Origin: an uncultured Clostridium sp.
GTDB taxonomy: Bacteria > Bacillota > Clostridia > TANB77 > CAG-508
Length of the DNA: 64,000 nucleotides
Direction of reading: 5' to 3'
Assembly: GCA_900555835.1 (NCBI GenBank)
Contig: USMK01000003.1
Coordinates: 1-64,000 of the forward strand
Shown: positions 26,095 to 34,575 of the stretch, piece by piece
How positions within the stretch are numbered: the first letter of the stretch is position 1
Layout of the letters: each line of letters opens with the position of its first letter
The notes under the pieces: model-generated
What the model was told of the DNA's origin: nothing
The model's database searches: none
The model's input: the letters and a program-made list of their open reading frames with translations, nothing else
Made by a program: the position numbers and the translations under genes

Positions 26095-26859
26095 TTATAC
26101 CTCCTTTTTTATCAATTTTGCTTCACCTGTACTGTAATCAATTTTAAAATTATCTTGCACATTGTATATAAATTTGTTGAAAGATACGCCTTCTTCTTCA
26201 ACAGATTTTGCTTCTATTTGTACACCTGTTGCTAATTTATTTTGTCCTTCATAAATAGGTGTTACTCTATATAGCACATGATAATTTTTGTTTTGCTTAT
26301 TTTTTTGTTTAATCCAGTTTGCAACAATATTTTCATATTCTATCATAGCACTATTTAACTGAGAAGTACCAGTAATTAAATTTTGTTTATTATTGTTTTC
26401 GTTTCCTAATTGCCAAGCAATTAAATGACATCTTTCATATAAATGCTGGCTATTGTTTTCTCCATATAGATATTGTTTCCACCCAGTAGGCTTATATGAA
26501 AGATTTTCTCTTTTTGTTCCTTCTGGTGGCATTGTATATTTGCATATATTTGCAAATGCAACTCCTGCTCTATTTAATTCGTCAAGTGGTGAATAGTCTT
26601 CGAAATTTTCTGTGCTTATTTCTTGTTCTTTAAAATATGGCACATTATTATTAATAGTTATAACTATTTCCCCTGAATATGGCGGAATATTACTTATTTG
26701 ACTACTATTTTCAATAGTTATGCTTTCCTGTGATGCTTCAATGTTGTTTTCATTTATTGGTAATATGTATCCAATTATGGTTAATATTATTATAATAATT
26801 ATTGTTGATATAAATTGTTTTAAATCTTTTTTTGTTTTTATATATTTTTTCTTCTTCAT
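26095..26859 (-). CDS. DNA-entry-type DNA/RNA non-specific endonuclease
   Basis: A 254-aa protein with an N-terminal membrane/signal helix (about residues 15-34) and an extracytoplasmic domain of the EndA/DNA-RNA non-specific nuclease type. The motif LYERCHLIAWQLGNENNNK replaces the usual DRGH with ERCH, followed by NLITGTSQLN, the Asn-containing metal-binding stretch. Substitution of the Asp-Arg-Gly-His core is common in EndA-like DNA-entry nucleases. Next to comEA, it suggests DNA uptake or degradation at the surface. Confidence 0.8.
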   Translation of the reverse strand: MKKKKYIKTKKDLKQFISTIIIIIILTIIGYILPINENNIEASQESITIENSSQISNIPPYSGEIVITINNNVPYFKEQEISTENFEDYSPLDELNRAGVAFANICKYTMPPEGTKRENLSYKPTGWKQYLYGENNSQHLYERCHLIAWQLGNENNNKQNLITGTSQLNSAMIEYENIVANWIKQKNKQNKNYHVLYRVTPIYEGQNKLATGVQIEAKSVEEEGVSFNKFIYNVQDNFKIDYSTGEAKLIKKEV

Positions 26860-26923
26860 AACATTCGCTCCTATTCAAAACTAATTATGATTTTATCATA
26901 TTTGTTTTGAGCTAACAAGTGTA

Positions 26924-27529
26924 TTATACAGTTATTTGGTCTTGAATACTATTAAATTTTGCTTCTCCTATTCCTGGTACATTTTTTATGTCTTCTATCG
27001 TTTTAAATTTTCCATTTTCCTTTCTATAACTTATTATTTTGCTAGCTATTGATGGACCTATTCCACTTAACAATTCTAGCTCTGTTTGTGTTGCTGTGTT
27101 TATATTTACTTTTGAACTTGAATTTATGCTATTTTCTTCTATTGTTTCTCCTAAATTTTCCATAATATCTTCTTCTGTTTCATTTTGATTTGGAATGTAT
27201 ATTTTTTGACCATCTTGCAATTTTTGTGCTAAGTTTATCTTTTTTGTATTTGCATCTGCCGTTGTTCCACCTGCTTCTTTTATTGCATCTGCTACTCTTG
27301 CTCCTTCTTCTAGTTCTATTATTCCTTCTGTTACTACTGAGCCTGCTATGTGTACTTTTATTTTTGTAATTTCTACTTTTTCTTCTGTTTTGCTTACGTC
27401 TTCTATTTCTAGATTTTCATAATTTTCATTTGTTTGTGGTTTTATACTGAATATGTATATTACAACAATTATTATCATTGTTATTACTATTCCAGCTATT
27501 ACTAATTGATTTTTATTTATATTATTCAT
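26924..27529 (-). CDS. comEA: ComEA-like competence DNA-binding protein
   Basis: A 201-aa protein with one N-terminal membrane helix (about 8-28), a SLBB domain (KVHIAGSVVTEGIIELEEG, about 58-112) and a C-terminal helix-hairpin-helix domain (INTATQTELELLSGIGPSIA, then IKNVPGIGEAKFN). This is the standard ComEA order; the protein binds double-stranded DNA at the outer face of the membrane. No comEB/comEC follows, so only part of the usual uptake set is present here. Confidence 0.9.
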   Translation of the reverse strand: MNNINKNQLVIAGIVITMIIIVVIYIFSIKPQTNENYENLEIEDVSKTEEKVEITKIKVHIAGSVVTEGIIELEEGARVADAIKEAGGTTADANTKKINLAQKLQDGQKIYIPNQNETEEDIMENLGETIEENSINSSSKVNINTATQTELELLSGIGPSIASKIISYRKENGKFKTIEDIKNVPGIGEAKFNSIQDQITV

Positions 27530-27539
27530 TTTTTCCTCC

Positions 27540-27568
27540 TTGATTTTTATTGATTTTTAATATATTAT
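27540..27568 (+). promoter_or_regulatory. Promoter of the D-Ala-D-Ala carboxypeptidase gene
   Basis: TTGATT and TATTAT with a 17-base spacer, about 30 bases before the start. Confidence 0.55.
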
Positions 27569-27599
27569 TTATAGTGATATTTTATTATGGAGAGATATT

Positions 27600-28835
27600 A
27601 TGAAGAAAAGAATTTGTTTTATTTTTATTTTATTTTTGTGCTTACTTTCTTCTTCGGTATTTGCTGCTAGCACAAATAGTTTGAGCATCAATTCAGATGC
27701 CTGTATTTTAGTAGAGGATTCTACTGGTGATATTTTATTTGAGAAAAATTCAAAAGAGAAAATGTATCCTGCAAGTACTACAAAGGTTCTTACTGCATTA
27801 TTAGTTTTAGAAAAAGGTAATTTAATAGATACTGTTACAATAAGTAATACAGCAGTTTCTAGCTTATCAGGTGGATATGTTACACCATATATTTCTGCTG
27901 GTGAAGAATTAACAGTCGAGCAACTTTTAAATGTTTTGCTTATTCCTTCTGGTAATGTTGCTGGAAATGCTTTGGCTGAATATGTTTCTGGTTCGATTGA
28001 TAATTTCTGCGTTTTAATGAATTCACGAGCAAAAGAACTTGGTTGTGTTAATTCACATTTTACCAATCCCTATGGATTGCACAATGAAAACCATTATTCT
28101 TGTGCATATGATTTGTATTTAATTGCAAAAGAAGCTATGAAATATGATGTTTTTAGAAGTATTGTTTCAAAAACTTCGTATACCTTAGCCCCTTCTAATA
28201 AACATTTAAGAGATGATAGAACTTTATATTCAACAAATGATTTGATTAAACCTAATTCTAGTTCTTATTATGAATATGCTCTTGGTATAAAAACAGGATA
28301 CACTAGTCAGGCTAAGGATTGCTTAGTTTCAGCCGCTACAAAGGATAATATGACTTTATATGCTGTTATTTTAGGGGCTGGCAAATCTGATACTGGTACT
28401 TCTTATAGATATAATGATATTAAGAAATTATTTAATTATGGATTTAATAATTATTTATTTAGAACATTAAGAAGTAAAGATTCTGTTGTTCAAACAGTTG
28501 AAGTTGCAGGAGCTACAAGCGATACTAAGAATTTAGATTTAATTTTAGATTCTACTATTACTGCTTTTATAAATTCAAATGATGCATATACTTCTTTTAT
28601 TCCTACTGTTACACTTAATAAATTATCTGCACCAATTGCAAAAGGAAGCATTGTTGGTAGTATTTCTTATAATGTAAATGGCAAGATCTATACAGCTAAT
28701 TTACTAGCTGGAAATGATGTGCAAAAATCTTATTTATTTGTTTTTGTGGATATTGGTATGCTGATTGCTGTTTTAATTTTGATTAAATTAATTGTTTCTA
28801 AAAATAAAAAACGTAAAAAGAAATCAAGTTATTGA
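27600..28835 (+). CDS. dacF: D-alanyl-D-alanine carboxypeptidase (DacF/PBP5-type)
   Basis: A 411-aa penicillin-binding protein with a signal peptide (1-23), the active-site STTK (YPASTTKVLTALL, about residues 58-70), the SGN motif (IPSGNVAGNALAEY) and the KTG motif (LGIKTGYTSQAKDC). The C terminus has a membrane helix and a basic tail (NKKRKKKSSY). It trims terminal D-Ala from peptidoglycan; DacF/DacA family choice is uncertain. It reads without any CGG codon and is intact. Confidence 0.9.
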   Translation: MKKRICFIFILFLCLLSSSVFAASTNSLSINSDACILVEDSTGDILFEKNSKEKMYPASTTKVLTALLVLEKGNLIDTVTISNTAVSSLSGGYVTPYISAGEELTVEQLLNVLLIPSGNVAGNALAEYVSGSIDNFCVLMNSRAKELGCVNSHFTNPYGLHNENHYSCAYDLYLIAKEAMKYDVFRSIVSKTSYTLAPSNKHLRDDRTLYSTNDLIKPNSSSYYEYALGIKTGYTSQAKDCLVSAATKDNMTLYAVILGAGKSDTGTSYRYNDIKKLFNYGFNNYLFRTLRSKDSVVQTVEVAGATSDTKNLDLILDSTITAFINSNDAYTSFIPTVTLNKLSAPIAKGSIVGSISYNVNGKIYTANLLAGNDVQKSYLFVFVDIGMLIAVLILIKLIVSKNKKRKKKSSY

Positions 28836-28848
28836 TTTTTGAAAATAT

Positions 28849-28872
28849 AGGCGAGCTATATGCCCGCCTTTT
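28849..28872. terminator. Convergent terminator between dacF and rsfS
   Basis: AGGCGAGC and GCCCGCCT pair with one mismatch; T-tract follows on the plus strand. Confidence 0.75.
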
Positions 28873-28876
28873 TATT

Positions 28877-29212
28877 TTAATCTAATTTTTGTTTCATTTG
28901 TTCCCATAGTTCTTCTATTTTGTAGTTTTCTCTTTCTTTCTCTGTAAATATATGAACTACTACATCTCCATAATCCATTAGTATCCATGTTCCTGTTTCA
29001 TATCCTTCTATTTTATTTGGATATATTCCGTCTTTTTTTAATTCATATTCAACATTGTCTGCTAATGATTTTATATGTGTGCTTGATGTTCCACTTGTTA
29101 TTACAAAGTAATCTGCTATTGTGGTTACATCTTTTATTTCCATATACTTTATGTTTATTCCTTTCTTGTTATCTAAAATTTTTACTATTTTCTGTAACAG
29201 TTCATTTTCCAT
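28877..29212 (-). CDS. rsfS: Ribosomal silencing factor RsfS
   Basis: A 111-aa protein with the RsfS signature: TTIADYFVITSGTSSTHIKSLADNVE, EGYETGTWILMDYGDVVVHIF and RENYKIEELW. It binds uL14 and blocks subunit joining in starved cells. The gene sits 17 bases downstream of the LCP gene, an unusual but plausible co-transcription. Confidence 0.95.
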   Translation of the reverse strand: MENELLQKIVKILDNKKGINIKYMEIKDVTTIADYFVITSGTSSTHIKSLADNVEYELKKDGIYPNKIEGYETGTWILMDYGDVVVHIFTEKERENYKIEELWEQMKQKLD

Positions 29213-29229
29213 TTATATTCTTTTACCTC

Positions 29230-30468
29230 CTAATTTCCTTTATAGTCTTTTCCTACTATAATTGTATAATGGTATTGTCCATTATCTTCGCCTTCTTCTA
29301 TTTGAGCGTTTAATACTAATTTTTGTATTTTCTTTGTATTTTCCTCTGTCATTTGTTTTCTATTTATTATTATTGTTTTTGGTGCTGCTGCTATTTTTTC
29401 TTTTGTAATTTTATATCCTTGTTCTTCTAAGGTTTCTTGTAATCTATCTGCTTCTTCTACCTTGTCTTCTACATATAGTATTTCTATATTTGTTTTTGAA
29501 TTTTCTTTTATTTCTTCTTCTGTTGGCTTGTCTAAGAATAATTCACCTACCATTTGTTCTGTTTTCTTTTTGTTGTGTACAAAGATCCACACTTCTCCTG
29601 GTTTTTCAGAAGCTCCTGGTAATGCACCTGTTTTTATATTGTCTGTGTTAAATTCCATTATATATGGCAAATAGTCTTTTAATTCTGATATATTCATATT
29701 TGTTTCTATGTTTCTATTTGCTATATCTATTAGTTCACCTAATTTTAGTACATTTTTTGCTTGAAGTGTTTGTTTTAGTGCAGCTATTATAAATTCTCTT
29801 TGTGTTCTCATTCTTCCATAATCATCACTTCCATATGTTGCTGAATATCCTGTGTAGTTATTGTTTTTTCTAAATCTTACTAATTGTTCTGCTTTGTCTC
29901 CATCTAGTAATTGATACCCTTGTTTTAAGTGAATATATAGTTTTTGAGAAGAGTCATCATAATCCATATCTATTGGAACATCAAAATATACTCCACCAAT
30001 TGTATCTACTAATTCTCTTAGTGCTTTTGTATCTATCGTTATATAGTTTTTTATATCTAGTCCAGTTATATCATTTACTGCATTTAGCAATTTTTGTGGT
30101 GATTGTTGATATAGTGCATTTATTTTATTCATTGCTGTTGCTGTGTTTTTGTTTTTGCCAACATATGTGTCTCTTGGTATTGACATCATAACTGCTTCTT
30201 GTGTTTGCGGATTATATTGTGCAACTATTATTGTATCTGTTAAATTTTGACTTTTACCTATTAATAGGCAGGTTATCTTTGGCATATTTTTTACTGTATC
30301 TTCGTCATGTCCCATGCTTGCTGCAACAAAACCTTGTAAGCCTCCTCCTAGTTTTGTCGCTTTATATGTTATTATTCCAGCATATATTAAAAGTACTATT
30401 AAAATAAATATCAATATTTTTAATATTATATGCTTTTTACTCTTTTTCTCTTTTTTAGTATTTTTCAA
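29230..30468 (-). CDS. LytR-CpsA-Psr (LCP) cell-wall polymer ligase
   Basis: A 412-aa membrane protein with an N-terminal Lys-rich tail, one helix (about residues 14-33) and an LCP domain: TDTIIVAQYNP, MMSIPRDTYV, GGVYFDVPIDMDYDD, LDGDKAEQLVRFR and DYGRMRTQREFI. LCP enzymes attach undecaprenyl-linked polymers to peptidoglycan. A further region (about 320-412) resembles a LytR C-terminal domain (NIEILYVEDKVEEADRLQE). Confidence 0.93.
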   Translation of the reverse strand: MKNTKKEKKSKKHIILKILIFILIVLLIYAGIITYKATKLGGGLQGFVAASMGHDEDTVKNMPKITCLLIGKSQNLTDTIIVAQYNPQTQEAVMMSIPRDTYVGKNKNTATAMNKINALYQQSPQKLLNAVNDITGLDIKNYITIDTKALRELVDTIGGVYFDVPIDMDYDDSSQKLYIHLKQGYQLLDGDKAEQLVRFRKNNNYTGYSATYGSDDYGRMRTQREFIIAALKQTLQAKNVLKLGELIDIANRNIETNMNISELKDYLPYIMEFNTDNIKTGALPGASEKPGEVWIFVHNKKKTEQMVGELFLDKPTEEEIKENSKTNIEILYVEDKVEEADRLQETLEEQGYKITKEKIAAAPKTIIINRKQMTEENTKKIQKLVLNAQIEEGEDNGQYHYTIIVGKDYKGN

Positions 30469-30530
30469 TTTTTTCTCCTCCTAATTGGTATACATTTAAT
30501 AGTATACCAAAGGTTTATTCAAATATCAAC

Positions 30531-31188
30531 CTATGAGAAGATAATTTTTAGTAAAATATTATTATTAAACATAAATTTTCCTAAATTAGATTCATTTATT
30601 GTTTGTAATATTTCGTTATTTCCTGTTACTGTACTTATTGCCATTGCTATTGCTAATACTATGTAAATTATTAATAATCCTTCTAACAAGCCATACGCAA
30701 TGCCTCCGCAATTTATTTGCACTATTTATTATTGGTAATTTTGATACTACATTTGTTACTACTTTTAATATTCCTAGCACTAATCTTATTACAATAAATA
30801 TTCCTATTAATGCAATTATTTTTATAGCTGTTATTGATATATTTGTAGCAATTACCTGTGATATATTATCTTTTGCTGTATCTGTTGCTTCTTTTACAGT
30901 TTTTGATATGTAATTTGTTACAATATCTGGCATACTGCTGTTTTCTGGTTGTTCCTGAGCCTGTTCTATTGTTTCTGGATTTATATTTGTTTGTATTGTT
31001 TCTTTTATTACATCATCAATCTGTGTGTTTTCTATCAAATAGTTTGCAACTGGTGTGTATAATGCTAATGATAATATTATTGCAATTATAAATGAGGCTA
31101 GTCTGAATCCTACTTCTATTAGGCCTTTTTTGTAACCCATTATTATACACAGTGCAATTATTACTATTATTCCTAAATCAATTACCAT
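30531..31188 (-). CDS. cvpA: CvpA-family membrane protein, restored by one CGG +1 shift
   Basis: The restored protein is 218 aa with about four to five membrane helices; the N terminus (VIDLGIIVIIALCIIMGYKKG) and the middle (IIALIGIFIVIRLVLGIL) fit CvpA/colicin-V-production family proteins. An in-frame CGG follows codon 160 (TTG); skipping C gives NKLGGIAYGLLEGLLIIYIV, restoring the last helix with the conserved GG-x-x-Y/F-G-L pattern. Unshifted reading gives a hydrophilic Arg/Asn tail. It lies in a run of envelope genes; CvpA proteins matter for membrane/envelope stress, mechanism unknown. Confidence 0.85.
30705..30708 (-). other. CGG +1 recoding site in cvpA
   Basis: Minus-strand context TTG-C-GGA; the shift restores the GGIAYGLLEG helix start. 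Confidence 0.88.
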
Positions 31189-31200
31189 TTTTTCCTCCCT

Positions 31201-32370
31201 TTAAAATTTTATTATTTCTATTTTATTTTTATATATAATTCCTGCCATTTGTTCACTTATTACAATTTCTTTTATTTCTTGACTTGCTAAATATTTTGTA
31301 TGTAAAAATCCGTCTGAATTGATAAAATACACTTCTGTTCCTGTATTTATTGCTACTATTTTTCCTTTTGCATCTATTTCTTTTGGAAGTGAATTTATAA
31401 AATATTCTCTTGATTTTTCTGTTTTTGTATTTGTTACTTTTATTTTTGTTAACAATTTTTCATCATCATTATTCATTACTTCTACGATTTGATTTTCTAG
31501 ATTTATTTCTGCAAATAATGTATTTTCATTGTATTTTATTATTTGTTTTTGTGTTCCATTTCCTATTTTTAAAATTTTGTCGTCTAACATACACATTAAA
31601 TTGTTATTTAAATCATAACATATGCTTGTTATAATACTATCTTCTCCCACCTCTGCTTTATATGTTGTTGAATCTTCTAATCCGGCTTTTGCATTTTCTA
31701 TTGAAATTATTCTTATTCCAGATTTTATTTGTATCCCAGATAAATTTGTTTCTGCTATTGCTAAAAATTTGTTATCACTTGATATTGCTAAATCTGCTGT
31801 ATATGTTGTTGATAAATATGTTTTGCATAATTCTTTTCCTTCTTGGCTATATGTTGTTATTATTGATTTATAACTTGTTTGTGATACTGATACTGCAATA
31901 TATCCATTTTGATTTACAGATATTTTTTCTATTTTTCCTTCTATGTCATTTTGCCATACAATATTTTTGTCTGCCACTAAATATACTTTATTTCCGTTTT
32001 TTTCTGCTATTGCTAAATATTTACCATTTGAACTAAATATTGGTGTTGTTATATTTATATTTAAAGAAAATTCCTGTTTTGCATATGTGTTATATGCAAT
32101 TAGTGTATTATTATTTAATATTCCTATATATCTAGAAAATGCACATATATATTTATTTGAATCACTTGCTACTTCTATTGATATTAGCTCTTTTTCAGTT
32201 ACTGTTTTTTTCAAAATATTTTCGTCAAAAAAGTTTTGTATATCTCTATTTTCTCTATATAATATTATACTTGTTATTATTAAAGCAATTACTAATAATA
32301 TACCTAATATTTTTAGGATTTTTTTAATTGTTTTTTTTCTTTTTTCTTTTTTTTCAATTTCTTCTTCCAT
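31201..32370 (-). CDS. Membrane-anchored β-propeller-like protein (DUF5711-like)
   Basis: The ATG at 32368-32370, preceded by AGGTG within the end of the previous gene, gives 389 aa. A Lys-rich N terminus and one helix (about 16-37) precede an extracytoplasmic region with repeated WD-like strand patterns (GNKVYLVADKNIVW, SVNQNGYIAVSVS, AISSDNKFLAIAETN). This layout suits DUF5711-type proteins. No enzyme motif is seen. The gene is coupled to ykvI and followed by cvpA at a 12-base gap. Confidence 0.65.
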   Translation of the reverse strand: MEEEIEKKEKRKKTIKKILKILGILLVIALIITSIILYRENRDIQNFFDENILKKTVTEKELISIEVASDSNKYICAFSRYIGILNNNTLIAYNTYAKQEFSLNINITTPIFSSNGKYLAIAEKNGNKVYLVADKNIVWQNDIEGKIEKISVNQNGYIAVSVSQTSYKSIITTYSQEGKELCKTYLSTTYTADLAISSDNKFLAIAETNLSGIQIKSGIRIISIENAKAGLEDSTTYKAEVGEDSIITSICYDLNNNLMCMLDDKILKIGNGTQKQIIKYNENTLFAEINLENQIVEVMNNDDEKLLTKIKVTNTKTEKSREYFINSLPKEIDAKGKIVAINTGTEVYFINSDGFLHTKYLASQEIKEIVISEQMAGIIYKNKIEIIKF

Positions 32371-32379
32371 ACATTTCAC

Positions 32380-33403
32380 CTATTTAGTTATATCAATATT
32401 CTGGCTTTTTTTCAAGTTTTTAATAAAAAAATTATTTGCAATATTCCAAGTATTCCGAAATATTGGATACATTAAATTAACTAATGTAGAAAATTGTATA
32501 CAACTTACAGGAATTGCAATCATACATAAAATTAGTGCAATTATTTTTTTCTTTTTATTTTCTAAATTAAATATTAGCGAATATCCTGCTGATATTGCTG
32601 ATGTAATAATTGCTATTCCTGTCATTATCCCATATATTTTTAAAAATATTGGTGATATTCTTTTGGCTATTTCTAACATCGGCATTTGGACTTTTTGTAT
32701 ATCTATATTTTTTTGCATTTCATATATTAAACTTGTTAATATTAGCATAAAAATAAAACTAAAAATTGCAATCCATTTTATTTGTTTTTTATTTTGAATT
32801 TGTTCTGTTAATGTTATAAGCATTGGTAATAGTACAATACTATTATAATTTGCATATAAAATCCCACTAATTATTGGCATAATTTCTGTATTTATTGTTA
32901 TATTATTTATTTGCTTTATTGTTATAGCTCCCATTATTATTATAAATAAAACAATTACTGGCATTAATATTTCGTTTATTTTTATTATTGTTTTTATATT
33001 ATTTATTATTATTAAATATGATAATAAACTTATTATTGCTCCTCCTAGCATTTTAGGTAAATTATATGTTTCTAAACAATATGTACTAAATGCACTGCAC
33101 ATTATAAAAAAAGAAATTATTAAAAATATATTTATTATATTTTTAATTGTATATATTAAAATTTTATTTTTATATGGTATTATTTTTTCTAATAATTCTT
33201 CATAATTTTTTACATTATATTTTTTAGAAATAATATATGTTTTGTAAATTGCAATAGAAATTATTCCAATAGATATAATTATTCCGAGCTTTCCCATTTG
33301 TCCATATTTATTAAAAAAACTATATATTTCTTGCCCTGAAATATAGCCGAGCTCCAATTATAGTTCCTATTATTACTGTACAAATTTTTATTACTACTTG
33401 CAT
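32380..33403 (-). CDS. YkvI-like transporter-fold membrane protein, start restored by a CGG +1 shift
   Basis: Starting at the ATG at 33401-33403 (good GGAGG site), 18 codons read to IIGTIIGA, then CGG; skipping C gives GYISGQEIYSFFNKYGQMG. The restored protein is 340 aa with about ten helices. The IGTIIGAGYISGQEI start is the signature of YkvI-family members of the APC-like fold. Without the shift, the frame beginning MELGYIS has no ribosome site and lacks the first helix. Substrate is unknown. Confidence 0.85.
33346..33349 (-). other. CGG +1 recoding site near the start of the ykvI-like gene
   Basis: Minus-strand context GCT-C-GGC; the only CGGC site found. The shift gives Gly-Ala-Gly-Tyr of the first unwound helix. 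Confidence 0.87.
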
Positions 33404-33478
33404 TTTTTCCTCCTGTTTATTTTTATTCAACATATATACTTATATTCGTGAATACATTTTCTTAAATGGAGGTTTTTT

Positions 33479-33598
33479 ATTCTTGGTTTAGTCGCAATTT
33501 TAGGTATGATTGCTAGTGATTTAATTGCTATTTTTACTGGTAAATTTTTAAACAAAAAAATACCAGAAAAAGCTATTACTATTTTTTCTGGTATTTTT
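33479..33598 (+). pseudogene. Remnant resembling the C-terminal helices of a GDT1/UPF0016 (Mn2+ exporter) protein
   Basis: Translation from 33479 gives LGLVAILGMIASDLIAIFTG then KFLNKKIPEKAITIFSGIF, similar to the last two helices of GDT1/UPF0016 cation exporters. A GGAGG-like sequence stands upstream but no proper start codon, and the frame runs into the recR terminator. Most of the gene is missing. Short length makes the call uncertain. Confidence 0.35.
33559..33595 (-). terminator. Terminator after recR
   Basis: 13-base arms (33559-33571, 33583-33595) followed on the minus strand by a T-tract. Confidence 0.8.
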
Positions 33599-33600
33599 TA

Positions 33601-34200
33601 TTATAATTCAACTCTTCCTTCCATTGCTTTTATAAGTGTTATTTCATCTGCATATTCCAGGTCTCCACCTACTGGAATTCCATGTGCAATTCTAGTTACT
33701 TTAAGTCCTAATGGTTTTATTATTTTAGAAATGTACATTGCTGTTGCTTCTCCTTCTACTCTAGGATTAGTTGCAAGTATTACTTCTTCTACTTCTCCAC
33801 TTCTTAGTCTTGCCATTAGTTCTTTTATTCTTATATCGTCTGGACCAATGCCATTCATTGGAGATATCGCCCCGTGTAATACATGGTATTTTCCTTTATA
33901 TTCATGTGTTTTTTCCATTGCAATTATATCTCTTACATCTTCTACTACACAAATTTTGGTACCATCTCTTTTTTCGTTGCCACATATTGGACAAGGGTCT
34001 GTATCTGATATATTATAACAAATTGAACAATATTTTAAATTCTTTTTTGCATTTATTATAGAATTTATAAAATCCTGTGTTTGTTCTGGTGTTTGTTCTA
34101 GCACATGGAAAGCTAGTCTTGCAGCTGTTTTATGACCTATACTAGGCAATTTTTCAAAACTTTCTATTAATTTTTCTATTGATGGTGAATAATATGACAT
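33601..34200 (-). CDS. recR: Recombination mediator RecR
   Basis: A 199-aa protein with an HhH segment (FEKLPSIGHKTAARLAFHVL), a four-Cys zinc finger (CSICYNISDTDPCPIC) and a Toprim domain (ICVVEDVRDIIAMEKT, then GAISPMNGIGPDDIR). It loads RecA with RecO/RecF during gapped-DNA repair. It ends the dnaX-ybaB-recR run, with 18 bases to ybaB. Intact, no CGG codon. Confidence 0.96.
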   Translation of the reverse strand: MSYYSPSIEKLIESFEKLPSIGHKTAARLAFHVLEQTPEQTQDFINSIINAKKNLKYCSICYNISDTDPCPICGNEKRDGTKICVVEDVRDIIAMEKTHEYKGKYHVLHGAISPMNGIGPDDIRIKELMARLRSGEVEEVILATNPRVEGEATAMYISKIIKPLGLKVTRIAHGIPVGGDLEYADEITLIKAMEGRVEL

Positions 34201-34218
34201 TTTTTCTCACCTTTGTCC

Positions 34219-34560
34219 TTACATCAAGCCTGGTATGTTATATTTTCCTAAGCTAGCACTTGCTGCACTATCTACTTTTCTTAATGCCTCATTTACACTT
34301 GTTAATATTAAGTCTTGCAACATTTCTACATCTTCTGGGTCTACAACATCTTTTTTTATTATTATTTCTTTTAATTCTTTATTTCCTGTTACTTTTACGC
34401 TTACTGCTCCACCTCCTGCTGTTGCCTCAAATTCTTTTGATGCTAATTCTTCTTGTGATTTTTCCATATCTGCTTGCATTTTTTTTGCTTCTTTCATTAA
34501 TTGGTTTATGTTCATCCCACCAAATCCTCCCATTCCTGGGAATCCTCCTCTTTTTGCCAT
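34219..34560 (-). CDS. ybaB: YbaB/EbfC nucleoid-associated protein
   Basis: A 113-aa DNA-binding protein with GFGGMNINQLMKEAKKMQ, GGGAVSVKVTGNKELKEI and VDPEDVEMLQDLI, all YbaB/EbfC marks, and a C-terminal ASASLGKYNIPGLM tail. It lies between dnaX and recR, its usual place. The gene reads normally. Confidence 0.95.
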   Translation of the reverse strand: MAKRGGFPGMGGFGGMNINQLMKEAKKMQADMEKSQEELASKEFEATAGGGAVSVKVTGNKELKEIIIKKDVVDPEDVEMLQDLILTSVNEALRKVDSAASASLGKYNIPGLM

Positions 34561-34575
34561 TTTTTATTCCTCCTT

